Below, piece by piece: positions 26,344 through 30,680 of a stretch of 30,680 nt of DNA. The translations under genes were made by a program, and so were the position numbers. The notes beneath the pieces are model-generated. The model was not told where the DNA came from. It searched no databases and saw only the letters and a program-made list of their open reading frames with translations. The DNA is from Holosporales bacterium (GTDB lineage Bacteria; Pseudomonadota; Alphaproteobacteria; BNTO01), in contig JAIRNU010000078.1 of assembly GCA_031257945.1 (NCBI GenBank), positions 1 through 30,680 on the forward strand, given 5' to 3'. Within the stretch, counting starts at the first letter, position 1, and every line of letters starts with the position of its first letter.

Positions 26344-27206
26344 CGAGCACATACAATACGCGAAAAATACTCTTGCCCGGATTTCGACAAGACAAAGATA
26401 ACTTTCCCATCAATGCGAAGGTCGACCTTCATGATATCACCAGACGATACTTTCCCTGCATCAATCAATACGGACAGTACATACAGCGCTTTCTCAATAC
26501 CATGATCGGGCAGCTTGACTTCCACGGAATTGCTGAGTTTTAAGTCCCACCGCCGGCCCTGAATAAATGCCATAGCCGCAAGCCGGCCTCTTATATTCTT
26601 GAACCGGTTAATGCTTTTCAATATTGCCGGAGCGTTCGTGCAAGCATTGCGCCCAGACAGTACTGGCAGCCCACGAAAGCATGCATCAATAGGGGCCTGG
26701 ATTTGCTCCCCATCTTGATCAACTAAAACAAATTGATTTTTGTCGTGGTACACGGCAATCGGCTGTCTTTCCGTTATGTAAATATGCAGCCGACCGCAAA
26801 GATTCCTGCATACGCTGGCTTGTTTGACCCACGCAAGCCGCTCTAGTTTGGTCTTCATAGTGCGTACATCGCACTCGAAAATTGGACTCCCGGCGCGAAC
26901 ATTTATAGCATCAAGGATATCACTCTGTTGCAAGCGGTATCGCCCTAGGACCGTTACATCCTTCAAAGTGAATCCTAGCCGCTGTGTCGCGGAATATATG
27001 GCCGTCTCGCAGCAACCAAACAATTTTTGCAAATTATCGTCGTAACTGAAGAAAACCAATCCCGCCAGGCAAAACGACATCAAAAAGCAGCGTCGCCCTG
27101 CTTTTGACGAAAAAAACCACAGCACAGCATGCAGCAAAAGCAAATACGCCTCTGCCGTTAGGCCCCGCTTTTGTGCGGATTTCTTGGACACAACCCTACG
27201 CGCCAC
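26334..27206 (-). CDS. ftsQ: Cell division protein FtsQ
   Basis: FtsQ is a bitopic inner-membrane divisome protein that joins early components to FtsB, FtsL and the septal peptidoglycan synthase. The 290-residue product has a basic cytoplasmic N-terminus, a transmembrane segment (about 40-55) and a POTRA domain (about 79-148: LKDVTVLGRYRL, SDILDAI, LERLAWVKQASV, LHIYITERQPIAVY). The FtsQ domain follows (QFVLVDQDGEQI, LPVLSG, and a C-terminal IMKVDLRIDGKVIF). Length and order match alphaproteobacterial FtsQ. The start is GTG at 27206, after an in-frame stop; no strong Shine-Dalgarno is seen. It lies 68 bp after rplY, away from the usual murB-ddl-ftsQ-ftsA order, which fits a rearranged genome. 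Confidence 0.9.
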   Translation of the reverse strand: MARRVVSKKSAQKRGLTAEAYLLLLHAVLWFFSSKAGRRCFLMSFCLAGLVFFSYDDNLQKLFGCCETAIYSATQRLGFTLKDVTVLGRYRLQQSDILDAINVRAGSPIFECDVRTMKTKLERLAWVKQASVCRNLCGRLHIYITERQPIAVYHDKNQFVLVDQDGEQIQAPIDACFRGLPVLSGRNACTNAPAILKSINRFKNIRGRLAAMAFIQGRRWDLKLSNSVEVKLPDHGIEKALYVLSVLIDAGKVSSGDIMKVDLRIDGKVIFVLSKSGQEYFSRIVCARKI

Positions 27207-27274
27207 AGCTATACCACATCAAAACCCCGTCCCAAAAAATCGGCAGCAGGAGACTTGACGCACAACTGCCGCTC

Positions 27275-27886
27275 TTACGCTTGCTCCGCCGCGGCCTGCT
27301 CCTCAAGCCCTCCCCGTTGCGGTTGCACAACATTCGCTAAAACAGTATCACTGTGTACGTTATGCGCTAAATGGCTGCCGTCTGGGATGCTTATATCGCT
27401 TACCACAAAGGACTTGCCAAACGTGGCCCCGCTCAGGTCTATCTCGAATTTTTCAGGGATAGAAATAGGAGAACAAAACAACTCCACATAAGGCATCACT
27501 ACGTTCAAAATCCCGCCCAATTTAAGCGCAGGAGATTTATCTGCATTAATAAACTCAACCGGGACACGCAATTTAATTTGAGAACTGCGATTTACACGCT
27601 GGAAATCCAAGTGCAGCGGGTCCCCAGTTACCGGATGAAGCTGAACATCTTTTGGCAAGACGATCACAGGCTCCTCGTTTTCTACGGATATTTTCACGAC
27701 TTTACTGTAAAAATCCCCTCTATGGCAAAGCAAAGACGCCTCTTTCTTTTTTATTGCCATCATCCGCGGCTCCTTATTGTCGCCATAAATAATGCACGGG
27801 ACTAGGCCATTACAGCGCAACCGCCGGGCCTCCCCAGTTCCTGTCGCCATTTTACGTTCCGCGACCAAAATACTCACCTCACTCAT
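27275..27886 (-). CDS. rplY: 50S ribosomal protein L25/general stress protein Ctc
   Basis: L25 binds 5S rRNA in the central protuberance of the large subunit. The 203-residue product is the long Ctc/TL5 form. The N-terminal L25 domain (about 5-95) includes GTGEARRLRCNGLVPCIIYG and ends HPVTGDPLHLDFQRV. A beta-rich Ctc domain follows (about 100-190: KLRVPVEFI, GGILNVVMPYVEL, IEIDLSG-like, VSDISIPDG), then an acidic Ala-rich tail. A strong AAGGAGG lies five bases before the ATG. The gene starts nine bases after the rpmJ stop codon and is therefore probably co-transcribed with it, with ftsQ following 68 bp later. Confidence 0.96.
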   Translation of the reverse strand: MSEVSILVAERKMATGTGEARRLRCNGLVPCIIYGDNKEPRMMAIKKKEASLLCHRGDFYSKVVKISVENEEPVIVLPKDVQLHPVTGDPLHLDFQRVNRSSQIKLRVPVEFINADKSPALKLGGILNVVMPYVELFCSPISIPEKFEIDLSGATFGKSFVVSDISIPDGSHLAHNVHSDTVLANVVQPQRGGLEEQAAAEQA

Positions 27887-27895
27887 AAGCCCTCC

Positions 27896-28021
27896 TTACC
27901 CCTGACGTGCCTTAAATTTTGGGCACTGCTTATTAATAACATACAACCGGCCCTTCCGCCGTACGATTCTGGACGCTTTATGGCGACTCCTAATCGTTTT
28001 TAAAGAATTCACTACTTTCAT
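27896..28021 (-). CDS. rpmJ: 50S ribosomal protein L36
   Basis: This 41-residue gene reads MKVVNSLKTIRSRHKASR, then IVRRKGRLYVINKQCPKFKA and RQG. It is the longer L36 form typical of alphaproteobacteria, in which the zinc-binding cysteine and histidine set is not kept. L36 is a small basic large-subunit protein that contacts 23S rRNA. It is the first gene of a minus-strand set with rplY nine bases downstream. The ATG at 28021 has only a weak ribosome site. Confidence 0.95.
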   Translation of the reverse strand: MKVVNSLKTIRSRHKASRIVRRKGRLYVINKQCPKFKARQG

Positions 28022-28041
28022 AACAACCACAAAATAAAAAA

Positions 28042-28069
28042 ATCATACCCAGCGCCCGCCGCGCCGCAA
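28042..28069 (-). promoter_or_regulatory. Probable promoter of rpmJ-rplY
   Basis: Minus strand: -35 TTGCGG (28064-28069), 16-bp spacer, -10 TATGAT (28042-28047). The -10 lies about 20 bp before the rpmJ ATG. The spacer is very GC-rich. Confidence 0.45.
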
Positions 28070-28208
28070 TAAGCACGCTAGACACCTCTCATTTAATGTA
28101 GCACAATTTCTCTGAAAATAGTGATTAATATTTTTGTGCGGGCTCATATCAAATGGAAAAAAGGGTAAAGAGAGTGGGCTTTTTGCTCCGAGGCGCATAT
28201 GAGGAGAC
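28070..28208. other. Spacer upstream of rpmJ, before the MITE-like copy
   Basis: No gene was seen. A stretch at about 28145-28166 (TCATATCAAATGGAAAAAAG) resembles one at about 1292-1313 (TCACATCAAATGAAAAAAAG); whether this is a short dispersed repeat or chance is open. Confidence 0.3.
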
Positions 28209-28341
28209 TAGACCTGTTGCAAAAGTGAGGAATTTTTAGGAGCATACGAAGCAGAACCGCAGTGTACTTAACGTACGTGAGGATTCGAGCATCGGAGCGA
28301 CGCCAAAATTACCGAAAGAACGAAGCTTTCGCAACGGTCTA
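28209..28341 (-). mobile_element. MITE-like element, 133 bp copy, inverted orientation
   Basis: Bounded by TAGACCTGTTGCAAAAG and CTTTCGCAACGGTCTA, in opposite orientation to the copies at 2363, 5303 and 30265. It is slightly shortened inside. It lies 80 bp before the LRR gene, so it may carry or separate that gene's promoter. Confidence 0.85.
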
Positions 28342-28421
28342 TTGTTTATACAAAATGTATTTGCTTTTGGGTCCTTTTTACAGTAGCTATACAGCAAGCC
28401 GTTTGTTTTATGAGGTGAAGT

Positions 28422-29423
28422 ATGAAAAGGGTGCTGGCGAGTTTACTATTTGTCAACATACTAGCAAGTAACGCGTTTTCAGCGGATGCGCGGCTGGATG
28501 AAAGACCAGCTGAAACGGATTTATTTACGGTAAAAAATACTGCAATTGCTCTGGTTTGTGGGGGGATCACATTTGTCCTTACAACGGTAGGCCAACATGT
28601 AGCAAAGCGATTTTGTTGGAACGTGCCAGGGATTCTCCAAGGCTGGGGGTTCCCCGTAACTCTCGGGGGGGCTAGCTTTTTGGCCTCTTGGATTTACCAC
28701 TACAATAAACGGACAGAATACGTCGTTATCCCCAGAAACGTACGAATCCTTCCCTCTTTTGCAAGGGATCTCAGAGTTCGAACAGTTGAATTTGAAGAAG
28801 GGAGTCGTGTAACAGAGATTCCTTTCGGCTGTTTTGAAGGCTGTTCTTCATTAACAAGTATTACACTTCCAGACGGGATAATCAGAATTCCTAAGAGTTG
28901 TTTTGAAAGCTGTTCTTCGTTAACAAGAGTTACTACTTTAGGTGGTATTGAAGAGATCGGTAGTTGCGCTTTTTATTTGTGTGAAGCTTTAACGTCAATA
29001 AGATTAAGGCAGGTCAAAACAATTGCGGAAAGAGCCTTTCACTTTTGTTTCTCACTTAAAGAAGTATATATTGATGGTCAGGACTGTCGCATTGAAACTC
29101 ATGCATTTGCTAATACTATTTTGAATCGTGCAATTTTTGCTGGAGTCCAAACTATCGATGCCGGAGCTTTCTTCTCAAGTAAGGCCTATATAGATCTGAC
29201 CGAATGTAGCCTGGATATTGGCAACAACGTATCTGCGTTCTTAAGCGGGATTTTTCGAGGCTACAATAACGTTTTCATAGCACACAGCAGTATAGGAAGT
29301 GTTGTTGTTCTTTCTGAAGGCACGTATCGCTTGACTGGGATAGTGGGCGGAGACGGAGTATGGGAAGAGGTCGCAGCGGACGAAGCCAGGAGGCTTTTCC
29401 ATCGACTAAGACACAAAAATTAA
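28422..29423 (+). CDS. Exported BspA-type leucine-rich-repeat protein with hydrophobic hairpin
   Basis: The 333-residue product has a clear Sec signal peptide (MKRVLASLLFVNILASNAFSA, cut near 20/21). Two closely spaced hydrophobic segments follow (about 40-57 and 70-91), then about six LRR_5/BspA-type repeats of roughly 23 residues (about 118-260), for example GCFEGCSSLTSITLPDG and SCFESCSSLTRVTTLGG. The C-terminal part (260-333) shows no further clear repeats. BspA-type repeats are known from bacterial surface proteins and protist proteins and mediate binding to proteins or cells. Two repeats are nearly identical at DNA level and 69 bp apart (28829 and 28898), which suggests recent unit duplication. 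GAGGTGAAGT before the ATG is a good ribosome site. Display in a membrane facing the host is inferred. Confidence 0.85.
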   Translation: MKRVLASLLFVNILASNAFSADARLDERPAETDLFTVKNTAIALVCGGITFVLTTVGQHVAKRFCWNVPGILQGWGFPVTLGGASFLASWIYHYNKRTEYVVIPRNVRILPSFARDLRVRTVEFEEGSRVTEIPFGCFEGCSSLTSITLPDGIIRIPKSCFESCSSLTRVTTLGGIEEIGSCAFYLCEALTSIRLRQVKTIAERAFHFCFSLKEVYIDGQDCRIETHAFANTILNRAIFAGVQTIDAGAFFSSKAYIDLTECSLDIGNNVSAFLSGIFRGYNNVFIAHSSIGSVVVLSEGTYRLTGIVGGDGVWEEVAADEARRLFHRLRHKN

Positions 29424-29461
29424 GAAACCGCTTTGGCATTATTTCCGTAGCGGACAGGCAC

Positions 29462-29494
29462 TTGGTAGCAATACTTATGCTTGTGTGCTATAAT
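29462..29494 (+). promoter_or_regulatory. Extended -10 promoter of the hydrolase gene
   Basis: TGCTATAAT (TATAAT at 29489-29494) is an extended -10. A TTGGTA (29462-29467) lies 21 bp upstream, too far for an ideal -35. Transcription would start near 29500, which supports ATG 29520 as the gene start rather than codons further upstream. Confidence 0.5.
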
Positions 29495-29519
29495 CAAATT
29501 AAGGATTATTGTATGTTGT

Positions 29520-30188
29520 ATGAGGGTGGTGGTGGATATTTTCATAAAAGGACCAGAGGGAAGGATTGAGGCACGGTACCTTCCTCCGCGCGTTCCGTGC
29601 TTACCTGTGGTAGCGATTTTGCATCCGCATTCGCTTAAGGGTGGGCGCATGGACAATGAGGTCGTGCAGGCGATGAGCCGGTCTTTCCATGAGCAAGGCT
29701 TTGGAACATTGCGCTTTAATTTTAGAGGCGTGGGAAAATCGGAGGGAACGTTCAGCGGCGGCGAAGGCGAGCTTAATGACGCGGCGGCTGCCCTGGATTG
29801 GTTACAATCGTCGCAGCACATCGCGCACAAACTATGGGTTGCGGGTTTTTCTTTTGGTGCTTGGATTGCGATGCAGCTGCTAATGCGCCGCCCGGAGCTA
29901 GAGAGTTTTGTTATTGTTAACCCGCAGGCACACATATTTGATTTCAACTTTTTGGCGCCTTGCCCGGTACCTGGTCAAATCATATATGGGCAAAGTGACA
30001 AAACTATCCCGCTGGAATCGGTTAACGCGTTGGTCGCGAAGTTGCGTGCTCAGAGAGGATTGTACATAGATTACCAGATTGTGGATGATGCGAACCATTC
30101 ATTTGAAGGGAAATTGCAGGAACTGAATCTGTGCATTCAAGAATACATAAAACGGAGTATCAATACGAAAGAACAAATGGCTAGCTAA
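29520..30188 (+). CDS. Alpha/beta hydrolase
   Basis: The 222-residue product belongs to a family of small cytoplasmic alpha/beta hydrolases widespread in alphaproteobacteria; the natural substrate is unknown. Family marks are FIKGPEGRIEARY near the start, HPHSLKGGRMDN (35-46), FNFRGVGKSEG (66-76) and ELNDAAAALDWLQ. The catalytic triad is visible: Ser111 in the nucleophile elbow GFSFG, Asp160 in GQSDKTIP and His193 in DANHSFEG. The frame is open upstream to 29481, but ATG 29520 matches the family N-terminus and lies just downstream of a good -10 box. It is 96 bp after the LRR gene and probably has its own promoter. No terminator is obvious before the MITE-like copy 76 bp further on. Confidence 0.92.
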   Translation: MRVVVDIFIKGPEGRIEARYLPPRVPCLPVVAILHPHSLKGGRMDNEVVQAMSRSFHEQGFGTLRFNFRGVGKSEGTFSGGEGELNDAAAALDWLQSSQHIAHKLWVAGFSFGAWIAMQLLMRRPELESFVIVNPQAHIFDFNFLAPCPVPGQIIYGQSDKTIPLESVNALVAKLRAQRGLYIDYQIVDDANHSFEGKLQELNLCIQEYIKRSINTKEQMAS

Positions 30189-30264
30189 GGAATGGGTGAG
30201 GGCAGGGTGCGTGAACTAAGACTGCGAGGAGGTAAAACTTACAGTCTACTTAATGTGTGAGCAA

Positions 30265-30410
30265 TAGACCTGTTGCGAAAGCTTCGTTCTTTCGGTAATT
30301 TTAGCGTCGCTCCGATGCTCGAATCCTCACGTACGTTAAGTACGCTGCGGTTCTGCGCTTCGTGGGCTCCTAAAAATTCCTCGAAATTACTCACTTTTGC
30401 AACAGGTCTA
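30265..30410 (+). mobile_element. MITE-like element, 146 bp copy
   Basis: Same length and orientation as the copy at 2363 and nearly identical to it. The terminal inverted repeats are TAGACCTGTTGCGAAAG and CTTTTGCAACAGGTCTA, with one mismatch, and TA stands at both ends. It follows the hydrolase gene. Confidence 0.87.
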
Positions 30411-30680
30411 TTATCTGTAATTCGCGGCCTGTTTTCTCACCACGCGACGAAACCCGCGCCATGCCTTAACTTTTATACCGCAGGGGGAGAGAAATCTCCC
30501 TCCCTCCTAGCTTTTAAAAACATGGACAGATATTACTAGACAACACACTGCTACGTTGTGATATTGTCCAAGATCAAACACATATGAGAAAAAATATGTA
30601 GTGAAAAAAGCCTGAAAAGCCCGAAATAAAAAATACAGTATTCACAAAAAGCAAAAAGGCCTCCAGAATGAAGTTAGAAA
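30411..30680. other. Region right of the last repeat; no convincing gene
   Basis: A hairpin GGGAGA-GAAA-TCTCCC (30485-30500) is followed some bases later by CTTTT and may be a terminator on the plus strand. The minus strand is open from the right edge to about 30578, with a very hydrophobic, Phe-rich reading that may only reflect AT-rich sequence or may be the end of a gene outside the window. Confidence 0.3.

Noticed and set aside
27104..27805. Plus-strand frames opposite ftsQ and rplY, including one of 144 codons
   Set aside because: They are shadows of firmly identified minus-strand genes.
29420..29947. Minus-strand frame of 175 codons opposite the hydrolase
   Set aside because: The plus-strand hydrolase has all family motifs and the catalytic triad; the opposite frame has none.

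Overview
The window looks like a piece of an alphaproteobacterial genome, most likely from an obligate intracellular symbiont or parasite of the Rickettsiales/Holosporales kind. The housekeeping genes support this: the 41-residue alphaproteobacterial form of ribosomal protein L36, L25/Ctc, FabD, RF2, FtsQ and an alpha/beta hydrolase of a type common in alphaproteobacteria. So does the setting: isolated core genes, eukaryote-like exported proteins, a decayed insertion sequence and several copies of one small inverted-repeat element. The exact taxon cannot be fixed from the sequence alone.

Layout. 1-355: window edge, with a partial open frame on the minus strand and a 32-bp remnant of the repeat element. 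356-2293: two minus-strand genes for exported or membrane proteins. The first has the layout of a Rab/Ras-like small GTPase with degenerate nucleotide-binding motifs, a Sec-like signal segment and a C-terminal Cys-Cys. 2363-2822: a 146-bp MITE-like element inserted in an ISAs1-family transposase remnant. 2856-5301: fabD (minus) and prfB (plus), divergent. 5303-5439: second MITE-like copy. 5505-24878: one uninterrupted 19.4-kb minus-strand gene for a 6457-residue exported, almost wholly alpha-helical protein with recurring cysteine pairs. 25069-26270: divergent from it, two translationally coupled paralogues with a C-terminal half resembling Hcp, the type VI secretion tube protein. 26296-26343: terminator. 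26334-28021: minus-strand rpmJ-rplY-ftsQ. 28209-28341: third MITE-like copy. 28422-29423: exported BspA-type leucine-rich-repeat protein with a hydrophobic hairpin. 29520-30188: alpha/beta hydrolase. 30265-30410: fourth MITE-like copy. 30411-30680: no convincing gene.

How it fits together. Conserved single-copy genes (fabD, prfB, rpmJ, rplY, ftsQ, the hydrolase) alternate with genes that look like host-interaction factors: the Rab-like protein, its membrane-protein neighbour, the giant protein, the Hcp-like pair and the LRR protein. The most unusual items are the Rab-like protein ending in a possible host prenylation signal, and the giant protein whose Cys-Cys and CxxC motifs recur about 190 residues apart in at least five modules. 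No tRNA, rRNA or CRISPR array was recognised.
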